Assembly: GCA_963832725.1 (NCBI GenBank)
Contig: CAWHVG010000001.1
Span: 1,054,001-1,118,000, forward strand
Source of the DNA: JAEZBP01 sp963832725
GTDB lineage: Bacteria; Myxococcota_A; Polyangia; Polyangiales; Sandaracinaceae
Direction of reading: 5' to 3'
Length of the DNA stretch: 64,000 nucleotides
This document shows, piece by piece, positions 1 through 9,833 of this stretch. The notes under the pieces are model-generated. The model did no database searches and had not been told where the DNA came from. It was given only the letters and a program-made list of their open reading frames with translations. A program made the position numbers and the translations under genes. How positions within the stretch are numbered: the first letter of the stretch is position 1; each line of letters begins with the position of its first letter.

Positions 1-2
1 CG

Positions 3-662
3 CAGCTCACCAGCGGCGGCGACCCGATGCGGATCACCATGCTCTTCCGGCAGATCGATCACGAGGTCACGCTGGAGGAGCCCAGCACCGGGGGCGGGCA
101 CAGCGCGGGCGGCGGCGCCGCCAGCCGGGAGGCGCGCCGGTCGTTCAACCGGCGGATGGGCGCCAGGCTCGGACCGGGCAACGGCGACCGACTGATCGAC
201 GCAGCCTCGGCCGACCTTCAGCGCCGCATGCACGACAACTGCCCGCCGATGCCGAACGAGCTGGCGCCGATCGGCGTGCGGAGGCGCTTCGAGGGATTCC
301 TCGCCTTCGCGCCGGCGGTGGATCGCGACACGCCCGAGGGCCAGGCCGCGCAGGTCACGCCCGCGCGGCAGTACGAGGAGCAGCTCGATTTCCTGCGGGT
401 GGCGCTCGGCTACCTCGTCGCGGGCACCGACGTCACGAACTACGAGCAGACCCGCCAGCGGGCCCGCGCGCTCCGCGACCAGCTGATCGCCGACCGACCG
501 CGGGAGTGGCAGCCGGTCTTCCAGAAGCTGCTGGGCCCCCCGGTCGAGGGCACGCAGCCGCTGCCCGAGGAAGAGGCGAACGGGGACGCCGCCGCGCCGG
601 GCACCGCCGCCGCGGGCGCCCCGGGGACGCCAGCGCCCGGGACCGCGCCCGCGTCGCCTTGA
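3..662 (+). CDS. hypothetical protein, 5' end outside window
   Basis: The frame is already open at the window edge, so the true start may lie upstream; the first methionine codons inside are at 27 and 39. About 219 residues are visible and I recognise no domain. The middle (roughly residues 45-180) is rich in Arg, Asp, Glu and Ala and looks helical; the last 40 residues are a low-complexity Ala/Pro/Gly/Thr tail like those of exported proteins in this group. No membrane segment is visible. It ends 65 bp before a lipoprotein gene on the same strand, so co-transcription is possible. The function is unknown. Confidence 0.55.
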   Translation, partial: QLTSGGDPMRITMLFRQIDHEVTLEEPSTGGGHSAGGGAASREARRSFNRRMGARLGPGNGDRLIDAASADLQRRMHDNCPPMPNELAPIGVRRRFEGFLAFAPAVDRDTPEGQAAQVTPARQYEEQLDFLRVALGYLVAGTDVTNYEQTRQRARALRDQLIADRPREWQPVFQKLLGPPVEGTQPLPEEEANGDAAAPGTAAAGAPGTPAPGTAPASP

Positions 663-727
663 GCCTGAACCTCCGGCGGGTCGCAGGGCGCGTCGAATCC
701 GCTACCCTTCTCGCCGGGAGGCTTCGG

Positions 728-2690
728 ATGGCACGTCGTTTCTTCTTTCTTTTCATGCTCGCAGCGGCAGGCTGTGGAGGATTCGGGCACGAACGCCGAC
801 GGCGGCACGGACGCTGCCACGAGCGACGCGGCCTCGCCGGACGCCGGACCCGGCGATGCGGGTCCCCCCGACGGCGGCCCGCCGTCCGAGGTGCGCTGCG
901 TCGCGCCGGCCTACGGGGAAATGATCCGTGCCCAAGCGGGCGACCCGGTGCGCGTGGTGGCGGCGGTGACCTCGCCCTCGCACGTCACCTCGGTGACCAT
1001 GAACGGCACCGACGTGACGCCCGACGACCTCGGCCTCGTCTCGATCGACGTCCCGGCGGCGCTCGGCGTCCAGGCCGTGACCCTCGTCATCGAGCGCGAC
1101 GACGGCGTGAGCGAGGAGTCCATCTGCGCCTTCCTCGCCGCGCCCGACTATGCCGACGAATCCGCCGAGCTCCCGGGCGTCGTCGAGATGCAGCTCTCGG
1201 GCGACTCCATCTCCAACGGCACCCCGGAGGTCGACTCGATCAGCGAAGCGGTCGCCACGGCGGCGGCGGGCGTGATGCCGGACGGCGTGTCCTTCGCCAT
1301 CCCGACCGCGCCCGTCACCCCCGACGCCTGCCTTCCCGACTGCTCCAACCACGTCGACCACATCACCTACGGGACCAGCAGCGTCACCGGGACACCGGAC
1401 ATCACGCTCTCCCCGATGTCGGAGACCATGACCCGAACGAACGCTCTCTCGATGGGCGGGTACATCGGCGACCTCACCATCGAGATCGCGTCCGTCGACG
1501 GCTTCGTCCGCACCGAGGTCTCGTTCTCCAGCGCCGGCACCATCACCGCGACCAGCTGCTACCTCGACATGACCATGGAGCCGACGACGACCGCGAGCGG
1601 CTTCGAGATGACCGCGTCGTCGGTGAGCATCTACTGCAGCAACGTGGCGGTGAGCTTGCCCGGCGTCGCGTCCGGCGATCAGGCCGACGCGCAGAACACC
1701 GTCTCGAGCTACCTCCAGTCGTCCGGCATCCTCGCCTACAGCGGCGACCTGGCCACGCAGCTCGCCGACACCCTGACCGTCATCGCCGACGACACCCTCG
1801 GCAACGCGACGAGCACCCTGCCGGCCGATCTCCCGCTGCCGAGCATCAGCGGCACGACGGTGCACCTGACGGTGCAGACCGACACCAGCGACGCCGCGTC
1901 CGATCCTTCGGGCGCGATGATCCTCTGGATGAAGTCGAGCATCGCGGGGCTGGCCGGCAGCGGCGGTCCCGGCGCGCCCGTCACACGCGGGGTACCGCTT
2001 CTCCAGGCGGTGGCCACGCCGGACATCGTCACCGACCAACCCGTCGGCGTGAGCATGTCTCCCGCGTTCCTCAATCAGGTCCTGCACGCGCACTGGCGCG
2101 CGGGCGGGCTCGACGGGATCGTGTCCCCGAGCATGATCGTCGCCCCGAGCATGATCGTCGCCCCCGACATGATCGTCGCTCCCAACATGATCGTCGCCCC
2201 CAACATGCTCCAGGTGAGCGGGACGCTGCCGGCGGTGGCCAGCCTCGGCACCGGCGGAAGCGCGTCGGTGTCCATGGCGTTCGACGCGACGCTGTCCGGC
2301 GCCGCGCCCTGGAACGACGGCGTGACGATGCACGTCGCCATGAGCGCCGACGTGGCGTTCGCCGAAGGCGGCGCCAATCCCTCGTTCGGAGTCACCGAGA
2401 TCACCGCGCTCTCGGTCGGGATCCCCGCCGGCACCTCCAGCGCCGACCGCACGACGATGCGCGCCTACGCGGCGGTGCTCGGCAACCACATCGCCAACTT
2501 CGCGCTCGGCGACGCCATGCCGCAGCTCCCGGTGATGCAGCTCGCCTTGCCGAGCGAGGTCACGGTCGGGAGCGGCACGGTCTCGACCGGCATCGCCGCG
2601 GGCACGCGCCTCGGGCTGGCCAGCCCCACCATCCAGCTCGCGGGCAATCACTTCGAAGCGATCGGCAACCTCGCCTCGATCGCGCCCTGA
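728..2690 (+). CDS. large cell-envelope lipoprotein (one apparent frameshift)
   Basis: The ATG at 728 opens a classic lipoprotein signal (Arg-Arg, a Phe/Leu-rich core, lipobox LAAAGC), but the long mature body lies in another frame that would otherwise have to start at a GTG at 774. Deleting one T from GATTC at 780-784 (restoring GATC) joins them as AAAGCGGSGTNADGGTDA and gives a 653-residue protein. A Thr/Asp/Gly/Pro linker follows the lipid-anchored Cys. The rest is Ser/Thr-rich, beta-type sequence without a family I recognise. Near two thirds of its length sit four near-perfect MIVAP(S/D/N) hexapeptides. It probably sits on the periplasmic or outer face; its role is unknown. Confidence 0.75.
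2127..2207 (+). repeat. 18-bp tandem repeat inside lipoprotein gene
   Basis: Four 18-bp units of the type CCGAGCATGATCGTCGCC, plus a partial fifth, lie in frame and encode a six-residue period ending in Met-Ile-Val-Ala-Pro. The first two units are identical and the later ones differ at a few bases, as expected of recent slippage in a coding sequence. Confidence 0.85.
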
Positions 2691-2758
2691 CGGGCCAACT
2701 CAGCGTCCGCGCTCCTCGGCGCCGAGCGAGCGCAGGTCGCTGGCGAAGACCGGCTTCC

Positions 2759-3763
2759 TCAGGCGGTGGCGCGAGCCTCGGCGGCAGCGGCGGCGAAGCG
2801 CCGGACGATGTCGCCGGCCGGCTCGACGGCGTGGATGCCCGACACGCTGCGGCCCGCCTGGAAGTAGTCGCGGTAGCTGGTGCCCGCGAGCGACGCGTTG
2901 CGGAGCTGCCAGATGCTCTTGAGCGAGTAGATGGTGCGCATCCAGTGCTTCGCCTTCGGGTGACGGAGCATGCGCTTGGCCAGCCAACCGGCCTTGGTGC
3001 CGACGCGCTCGATGTAGGGCGTGTTGATCACCGCCACCGGCACGCCGCTGATCTTCTCGGTGAGGACGATGTCGTCCTCCTCTGCGCGGAGGATGGCCTG
3101 CTTGTAGTCGTCGTGGGCCCGGCACTCGGCGGTGGCGATGAAGCGCGTGCCGAGCTGGACGCCCGCGTAGCCGAGATCGAGCGCACGGGCGAACGCCCGC
3201 TCGTCCCCGACGCCGCCCGCGCAGATGAGCGGGACGCCCAGTCCCGAGAGCGTCTCCATCAACCGCTCGGGGCTCTCGGCGCCGGCATGCCCACCCGCCC
3301 GCGCGTTGACGCAGATGAGCCCGTCGACGCCGTGCTCGAGCGCCTTGTCGGCCCAGCGGCGGTTGGTGACGTCGTGGTAGACGACGCCGCCCGCACCGTG
3401 GACGGCGCGGACGACCCAGGCGGGGTTGCCGAGCGCGGTGATGAAGAAGCGCACTCCCTCCTCGAGGGCCACGTCCACCCACCGCCGCATCCAATCCTCG
3501 TAGACGCTGGAGGACTGCTCCACGATGGCGTTGAAGCCGATCGGTTTGTCGGTGAGCCGGCGGATCAGGCGCAAGCCCTCGCGCAGATCGTGACCGTGCA
3601 CGAAGCGCATCGAGATGGGCTGCACGACGCCGACGCCGCCCGCGTCCGAGACGGCGGCGACGAGCTCGGGGTTCGAGCACGGGTACATCGCGCCGCAGAT
3701 CAGCGGCACTTCGATGCCGACCTGCGCGGTGAAGGGAGTATGGAGGCGGTCCTGCAAGGTCAA
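2759..3763 (-). CDS. nitronate monooxygenase (2-nitropropane dioxygenase family)
   Basis: This 334-residue protein is a full-length FMN-dependent TIM barrel of the nitronate monooxygenase family, which oxidises alkyl nitronates to carbonyl compounds. Visible marks are the N-terminal GAMYPCSNPELVAAVSDAGG block, the ARAGGHAG loop carrying the catalytic-type His, and the phosphate-binding PLICAGGVGD and GVQLGTRF segments. The start is TTG, and its TTGA overlaps the stop of the Rieske gene upstream, so the two are translationally coupled. The pair suggests joint oxidation of an aromatic, nitro or steroid-like compound. The exact substrate is not visible; FMN-dependent enoyl reductases share this fold. 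Confidence 0.88.
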   Translation of the reverse strand: MTLQDRLHTPFTAQVGIEVPLICGAMYPCSNPELVAAVSDAGGVGVVQPISMRFVHGHDLREGLRLIRRLTDKPIGFNAIVEQSSSVYEDWMRRWVDVALEEGVRFFITALGNPAWVVRAVHGAGGVVYHDVTNRRWADKALEHGVDGLICVNARAGGHAGAESPERLMETLSGLGVPLICAGGVGDERAFARALDLGYAGVQLGTRFIATAECRAHDDYKQAILRAEEDDIVLTEKISGVPVAVINTPYIERVGTKAGWLAKRMLRHPKAKHWMRTIYSLKSIWQLRNASLAGTSYRDYFQAGRSVSGIHAVEPAGDIVRRFAAAAAEARATA

Positions 3764-4833
3764 ACGTCCATGTGGAAGCGGCGCTCGGCCGGCTCGGCCA
3801 TCGGCTCGAGCTTGCCGCGCTCGGCCGCGCGCAAGAGGCGGAGGATGGTGGGGCCCAGCACGTCGACCTCGGTCGAGACGTATTGCTCGCCGCCGAAGCG
3901 CCGGATGTTCTCGGTCTGCTTCTCGAGCAGCGCCGCGTCCTGCCCGAAGATGCGCAGCGCCACCGGCTTGAGCACCGGCACGAGCGGCGCGCCGGGCAAG
4001 GGCAACTTGAAGCGGATCACGGCGTGGAGATGGGTGAGGAAGTCGTCCTCGGGCGTGAGCGCCGCGCTGACGAGGAGGTGGCTCGCGCCCAGGCGATACT
4101 CGACCTGCACGATGGAGGGCAGGATGAAGCGATCGAAATGCTCGACCACCCCGCCCTGCGGCGCGAGGAGCTTGCCGACCAACCCGGTGGGGCGCGGCTC
4201 GCCGATGTACTCGGCCTCCACGCGGTCGTGCCAGCGCCGGACCACCACCTCGATGCGATTGCGCGGCCGGTCATCGGAGCGGAAGAGCCCGCCGTGCAGG
4301 AAGGCGGTGTGCGGTACGTCGAGCGCGTTCTCGGCCGCCGCGTGCAGCGTGCTCTTCGCGACCACGTGCTCGCGCACGGTCGTGTAGCCCGGCGCGTCCG
4401 CGAGCGGGAAGCGGTAGGGCGCCGCATCCGGCTCGGTCTCCGGTGCGCACCACACCCAGACGAAGCCGTCCTGCTCGCGGCAGGGGAACGAAGGTGCGTC
4501 GCGGTTCGACGCCTCGGCCCGTCCGCAGAGCGCCGGGACGGCGTGGCAGACCCCGCCGGTGTCGAAGCGCCAGCCGTGGTAGCCGCACTCGAGCTGACCG
4601 CCCGCCACGCGTCCGAGCGAGAGCGGGACGTTGCGGTGCGGGCAGCGGTCGAGCAGCGCACCGACCCCACCCGCCCCACGGAAGACCACGAGCGGGATGC
4701 CGAGGATGGTCCGCGCCAGCGGCTTCTTCGGCCCGAGCTCGTCCGAGCGGCAGGCCACGTACCACGCGCGAGTGACGCGGGCGACGGAGGTGCCGCGGGC
4801 CTCGAAAGCACGGAGCTGGGCGTTCTCGGTCAC
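3760..4833 (-). CDS. Rieske-type non-haem iron oxygenase
   Basis: The protein has about 357 residues when started at the GTG at 4833; upstream in-frame sequence is open but reads through a worn repeat and looks non-coding. The Rieske 2Fe-2S centre is clear: CPHRNVPLSLG followed by CGYHGWRF. The catalytic domain shows the mononuclear iron ligand pattern ENALDVPHTAFLH (Asp/His/His). This layout matches single-component ring-hydroxylating or demethylating oxygenases of the PaO/KshA/VanA type, which need a separate reductase; none is encoded nearby. It forms a two-gene operon with the overlapping nitronate monooxygenase. The substrate is unknown. Confidence 0.9.
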   Translation of the reverse strand: MTENAQLRAFEARGTSVARVTRAWYVACRSDELGPKKPLARTILGIPLVVFRGAGGVGALLDRCPHRNVPLSLGRVAGGQLECGYHGWRFDTGGVCHAVPALCGRAEASNRDAPSFPCREQDGFVWVWCAPETEPDAAPYRFPLADAPGYTTVREHVVAKSTLHAAAENALDVPHTAFLHGGLFRSDDRPRNRIEVVVRRWHDRVEAEYIGEPRPTGLVGKLLAPQGGVVEHFDRFILPSIVQVEYRLGASHLLVSAALTPEDDFLTHLHAVIRFKLPLPGAPLVPVLKPVALRIFGQDAALLEKQTENIRRFGGEQYVSTEVDVLGPTILRLLRAAERGKLEPMAEPAERRFHMDV

Positions 4834-4984
4834 GCGCCGAGGTTGTAGCTCGACGCGCTGTGCCCGGCACGCGATGCGCGCGTTGCTCGAAGCCGCATCC
4901 GCCGTTGCCCACGGCGAGCGGACAGCCGGGGCCCGCGCCCGCGCAGCGCGACGCGAAGGTCGCGCGCCGCCCGAACGCCACCTC

Positions 4985-5046
4985 GTCGGACGGTTCCCAG
5001 ACGCTGCGAGGAAGCCCGGACCGAGCTCGCCGGCGCCGGTGCTAGT
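4985..5046 (+). repeat. worn relic of the 181-bp inverted-repeat element
   Basis: This stretch aligns by eye with the right-hand third of the element at 5204-5384: a GAGGAAGCCCGGACCGAGCT block where the intact copies have AAGGAAACCCGGATCGAACT, then GCGCCGGTGCTAG where they have GCGC(A/C)GGTACTAG. The left part is gone or unrecognisable. It lies in the 550-bp gap between the Rieske gene and the regulator gene. Between 5047 and 5203 I see nothing else. Confidence 0.55.
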
Positions 5047-5203
5047 CACCCGTCTCAGCGATTCGTGGCAAACCCCCACCGGCCCTCGACGCGCGACTCA
5101 GCGTCACTCCTCCTCGAAATACCTTTGGGATTCCTCGTCGTCGTTCCTTGATTCGCACGCCGATGGCTCGCCGGGATTTACCACTCACTGCTGTTCCGGG
5201 TGA

Positions 5204-5384
5204 CTAGTACGACGGACCGGAAGTTCGGTCCGTCGGACGGTGTGGGGTGGGGGCCCCGCTTGCGGGGGAGGGGGCGCTGCCCCCTCGACAAACATGCTAG
5301 GACCGGCGCCCAACCGCCAGCTCGCGAGTGTGGTGCCGGTTGCGGCAAGGAAACCCGGATCGAACTTCCGGGCGCAGGTACTAG
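5204..5384 (+). mobile_element. 181-bp MITE-like element, copy A
   Basis: The element begins CTAGTACGACGGACC and ends CCGGGCGCAGGTACTAG, so the ends are inverted repeats around CTAG; a 4-bp CTAG target duplication would leave a 177-bp element. Just inside each end is a strong hairpin: GACGGACCG/CGGTCCGTC on the left and CCCGGA/TCCGGG on the right. The centre holds G- and C-runs that can also pair (GGGGGCCCC, GGGGGCGCTGCCCCC). It encodes no transposase. Copies at 12146-12326 (same orientation) and 30879-31059 (opposite) have identical length. It abuts the stop codon of the regulator gene that ends at 5386. Confidence 0.85.
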
Positions 5385-5385
5385 G

Positions 5386-8168
5386 TCACGAATCCCCGCA
5401 CCCGCGCGGCCGTGAGATCCGGGTGGAGCGCGATGCGTCGAGCAGGTAGCCGCCGTCGCCGGACTCGATGGCGTCGCGCAGACCGAGGCGTCGCAACGTG
5501 GAGAGCGCGACGTGGAGCCGGTGCACAGCCGACTTCGGGCGCAGCCGCTCGTCCGGCCACGCCGCCGCGACCAGCGCGGACACGTCGGCGGGCACTCCCG
5601 GCTCGACGATCCGGCGCAGCGCGAGCTCCCACACGATCCGCCGCAAGGGCCCGCGGCTGTGCAGATCGATGCGCTCTCCCTCCTTTTCGATCCAGCTCGC
5701 CTCCCAGCCGACCACGAGCCGCGCCTCACCCGGGATGCCCGGCCGTCGCGTGATGGCCCGCTCGAGGAAGCGGCGCGCGACCCGCAGCTCGCGCAGGGTG
5801 CTCGCGTCGTCGCGCGCCGCGCCGAGCCGGCGGCAGGCGAGGGCCTCGTGGCGCCGAGCGTCCTCGAATCGGCCCTCGCGTGCCGCGCGATCGCTCTCTC
5901 CGAGGTCGATGTGGCCGCGGTGCAGCGCGCAGATCGCGCGGGCCTGCGGATCGGGCAGCGCGTCGGCGGTGTCGATCGCGTGGCTCGCCGCGTCGAGATC
6001 GCCGCGCTCCGCGAGCGCGACGCCGCGCCAGGCGGAGAAGAGCAACTCGAAGCGGACCGATCCGCCGCGCCGCGCGTGCTCGATGGCGCCGCGGTACGCC
6101 TCTTCCGCCCCGGCGTCGCCGAGCTGGTGGAGCGCGATCGCGCGGTAGCCGCGGAACACGGCTTCCATGATCGACGCCCGGTCCGCAGCCGCGATGGCGA
6201 TCGCGCGGTCGTAGTGGCGCACCGCCTCCGCCGGGGCCCCTTCGTCGAACGCCACCGCTCCCAGGAAACCGGACGCGGAGGACTCGTTGCTGCCGTCCCC
6301 GACCCGGACCGCCAGGGACCGCGCGCGCTCGAAGCCGCGGCGCGCCGCAGCGAGACGCCCGCGCTGCAGGTCGAGCTGCGCGCGCAGGCTCGAGATCAGC
6401 ATGTCGGGCACGGGGTCTCTGCGCGTCTCGAGGATCCGCTCGGCGTCCCCGAGCACGCGCTCGGCCGCGCGGAGGTCCTCGCGGGCCGTGAGCCATGCGA
6501 GCTGGCAGCAAGCCAGCGCCTCGTAGCGACGGTTGCCACCCCGGGCCGCGAGGGCGCGCGCCTCCTCGTAGAGCGGGCGCGCCTCGGTGAGCTTCGACTG
6601 GGCGATCCTCGTGAAGCCGCGGTACAGGCTCAGCTCCGCGCGCCGGCCCGCGTCCATGCCGCGCTGCTCGGCGACGGCGGCCGTCCGGTCGAGGATCTCG
6701 ATGGTCACCGGCGAGGGGCCGAACACCTCCGCGCCGAGGCCGAGCGCGCGCGCCAGATCGGTGGCCGCCGCCGCGGCGCCGGGCTCGTCCAGATGGGCCA
6801 TCGTCCAGGTCCAGGCGCGCTCGAGGGCATCCTCGGCCTTCGCGATGCGCGCGACGCCCCGCGACGAGCGGTCCTCCGCGAGCTTCGCCGCCTCCGCGGC
6901 GCGCCACGCCGCGTGCCGCGCCTCGAGCGCGCTCCGGCGTTCGGGGGCCACCTGTCCGAGCACCACCTCGCGCACCACCGCGTGGATGGAGAAAAGCAGC
7001 TCCGTCGACTCGTCGCTCTGCCGCGCCGAGACCATCGAGTGATCCACGAGCGTCTGCAGGTCCTCGAGCGGTCGGCCCTCGCCGCCGAGGAGGGCCTCGA
7101 GCTCCTCGAGCTCGAAAGCGCGCGGCAGGAGGGACGCCGCTTCGAGAGCCGCCCGCGCCGGCTCGCCCAGCCGCTCGACCGAGCTCCCCGACCGCCGCGC
7201 GGATCGTCCTGTGCGCGGCCGGCGCGTCGATCGCGCTCGTGCCCACCCGATCGATGGACGACTCGAGCTCACGCCGCAAGCGCTCCAGGCCCATGACGGA
7301 GGTGCGCGACGCGGCCAGCTCCAGCGCCAGCGGCAGCCCCTCCAGGCGCCGCGTGATCGCGGCCACGTGGCGGAGCGCGTCGTCATCCACGACCCGGAGC
7401 GCGCCCGCGCCCCGCGCCCGCTCGAGAAACAGGGTCACGGCGGCGCTCGCCCGTGCCTGCTCGGGATCGTCTCCCTCCGGGTACTCGAGCGGCCCGAGCG
7501 AGACCACGCGCTCGCCGGCCAGGCGAGGCCGTACGCGCGAGGTGGCGAGGACGCGCGCGCCGCTCGAGGCGAGCCGGCCGACGAAGCACAGCCCGGGCTC
7601 GTCGAGGTTCTCGATTCTCGTCGAGCACGAGCACCGCGGTCGTGCCGGCGAGCACCCGCTCCACCTCGCGGGCCATCGCGTCCTCCGTCGGCGCGCGGGC
7701 GGCGCCGAGCGCCCCACCGATCGCGAGCGCGAGCTGCTCCGCCGTGCGGCAGTCCCCGGCGGCGCAGAAGACGGCCTCACGAGCTCCCGGAGCCCCCATC
7801 CAGGCGCGGGCGAGGCGCGTCTTGCCGACCCCGGGCGGACCCGTGATCACCACCAGGCGCTCGCCCGCGCGGAGCGCCTGGTCGATCCCGTCGATCGCGT
7901 CCTCCCGCCCCACGAGGAGGCCGCCGCGCGGAGGGACGACCGCCACCGTCGCCTGCGGTGGCCCCTCCGCGGCCGCCCCCTCGTTCATCCACGCCACGAG
8001 CTCCGCCTCGTCATAGACGCGGTAGTTGTTCGCGGGATGGCGCTGGGCGGGCAGCTTCCCGCTCCGGTCCCAGCGGCGAAGGGTCTGAGGGCTGACGCCG
8101 AGGAGCGCGCTCGCGGCGCGGACGCTCAACCACACGGTCGGCGTGACGTCGGACGGATTGTCCCCCAT
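5386..8168 (-). CDS. AAA/NTPase-TPR transcriptional regulator with DNA-binding domains at both ends
   Basis: Three overlapping frames form one protein of about 926 residues once two indels are corrected: GATTC at 7613-7617 (restoring GATC gives VLDEIENLDEPG) and an extra G near 7185. Order: MerR/excisionase-type helix-turn-helix (about residues 10-58, SPQTLRRWDRSGKLP), a P-loop NTPase with Walker A GPPGVGKT (about 95) and Walker B LVLDE, a helical winged region, a long tetratricopeptide array (about 400-800), and a C-terminal OmpR/SARP-like winged helix (RIVWELALRRIVE ... GGYLLD). This is the MalT/AfsR/STAND logic of a ligand-gated switch. The start is ATG 8168. It is divergent from the methyltransferase at 8403. 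The ligand and targets are unknown. Confidence 0.82.
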
Positions 8169-8402
8169 CGGGAGCACACTACTACACGGATTCTCCGGTC
8201 GCTGCAGCCGGATGGGCCTTCCAAAGGGCAGAGGCGGGAGTCGAGGGCCGTTCCAGGGTCGACGCCGCGCCGGGGAAGGCGGCCGTGCACCGCACCTCTG
8301 CTCGCACGCACTCTGCTCGTGCGCCTCGTCCATCGGCCCTGGGCGGCAGCGCGGCCTCGGCGGATGCGCCGGCCGGCACGTCGTGCGATCGTCCGCTCAG
8401 CG

Positions 8403-9133
8403 ATGGACTCGCTCTACTCGGAGTCGGCGTACTACCGGATGCTCTTCGCCGAGCGCGTCGAGGACGTGCCCTTCTACCTCGGCGTGACGGAGGGGCGGAC
8501 GAGGTGCTCGAGCTCGGCGTGGGCGACGGTCGGATCGCGCTCCCGCTCGCCGCGGCGGGGCGCCGCGTGACGGGCGTCGATCTCTCCGCCTCGATGCTGG
8601 CGGCGCTCGAGCTCAGGTTCGCCGGCGCGCCGGCGGAGGTTCGCGCCCGCGTGACATCGCGGCAGGCCGACACACGCACGCTGCGGCTCGATCGCACCTT
8701 CGAACGCGTCACCTGTCCCTTCAACGGCATCGCGCACTTTCACGATCAGGAGGCGCTCGCCGACTTCTTTCGGACCGTGCATGCGCACCTGGCACCGGAC
8801 GGGCTCTTCGCCTTCGACGTGATGATCCCGGACCCGGCGCTGCTCGCGGGCGGCGCCTCCTCCGTGCCGCGGCTCCGCCACCCGCGCACGGGGGCCGTGT
8901 GCCGCATGGAAGAGCGCTACGACTACGAGCCCCTGGCCCAGGTGCTGACCATCACCACGACGCTGATCGAGCGGGAGACCGAGGCGCGCCAGACGTTGGC
9001 GCTCTCGCTCCGGCAGCTCTTCCCCGAAGAGACCCGGCTCTTGCTACGCCATCACGGCTTCGAGATCGTCGAGCGGAGCGCGGAGCTGGGCGACTCGCTC
9101 GCGTACGTCTGCCGTGCGGGTGCTTCGCGCTGA
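8403..9133 (+). CDS. class I SAM-dependent methyltransferase (one apparent frameshift)
   Basis: The N-terminal 31 residues from ATG 8403 (YSESAYYRMLFAERVEDVPF) and the body lie in different frames; adding one G in the G-run near 8490 joins them as VTEGADEVLELGVGDGRIALP and gives 243 residues. Motif I is LELGVGDGRIALPLA, followed by VTGVDLSASML (acidic ribose-binding Asp) and a motif IV region with CPFNGIAHF. The length and the NIAHF-like motif suit small-molecule or glycine/sarcosine-type methyltransferases; the substrate is not visible. Its last 17 codons are duplicated as a relic at 17436-17487, before the same neighbour gene type. Confidence 0.8.
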
Positions 9134-9269
9134 GGCCGGCTCACCGCGAGGAGCATGGACCCGGGGGCTGCACACACAGCTCCGCGTCTCGAGAGCGCCG
9201 CCGCCTTCACTGCGCCGGCCGCCGCCTTCACTGCGCACCGACCACTGCGCACCGACCACTGCGCAGCGA

Positions 9270-9833
9270 TCACTGCGCCGCGTGCGCGCTGTCGTTCTGC
9301 CGCCACGCGAGCAGCACGGCCTGCTCGATCGAGCGGAGCATGGACGCGCGCCCGCTGCCGGTGCAGGCCACCCACGGCACCTCCAGCTCGCCGCAGCGCG
9401 TGCGGAGCGCCTTGCCGAGCATCGTCCGCACGAAGCGCATGATCACGACCACCCGGGCGCGCGCGATCTCGCCTCCATCGCCTCGAGCTGCTCGCCCCAG
9501 TTGCTGTTCCAGCCGGTGCGCTCGAACATGAGGGTGACGTTCGGCCACTCCTTCTCGTTCGCCGCCCGGATGGCCTCGTCCTGCTGCGACTGCGTCTCGT
9601 TGCCGCCGACGACGAGCACGAGGCCGTAGAAGTCCTCCGGGTCGACCGTCGGCGGCAGCACGAGCCCGCTCTGCGAGCGACGCTCGAAGACCTCTTTGTA
9701 CTGCGCGAGCCGCGGCTCGAGGGCGGCCACGGCGTCGTCGCCACCGAGCGCGCGGATGTCCTCGATGAGCGCCTCCGCCTTGCCGAGCGCCCACTCCTCG
9801 TCGACGTCCAGCGTCGCGTGGAAGGCCTGCGGC
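9270..9833 (-). pseudogene. truncated, frameshifted copy of the DUF2325-like gene at 17498-20284
   Basis: The segment is nearly identical to the 3' 560 bp of the gene ending at 17498. It encodes the equivalent of residues about 742-928 (AFHATLDVDEEWALGKAEAL through LRSIEQAVLLAWRQNDSAHA). It lacks everything upstream: homology stops sharply at about 9833, where a 43-bp tandem array begins. It also has a one-base loss near 9466 (CGCCTCC where the parent has CGCCTTCC), which breaks the frame before the IARARVVVIMRF segment. It has no start signal and is almost surely not expressed as a functional protein. The parent copy is intact. Confidence 0.85.

Noticed and set aside
506..4387. Very long open frame of about 1290 codons on the plus strand
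   Set aside because: It is Arg/Gly-rich, crosses genes on both strands and shows no domain; it is a high-GC shadow. Only its first codons after 728 matter, as the lipoprotein signal peptide.
5204..5384. A conserved small peptide gene in the 181-bp element
   Set aside because: One frame is open in all copies but it lacks a consistent start, stop or ribosome site; base pairing explains the conservation better.
8403..9133. Methyltransferase as a true pseudogene
   Set aside because: A single G in a G-run restores a full-length, motif-complete protein, so sequencing error is likelier than decay.
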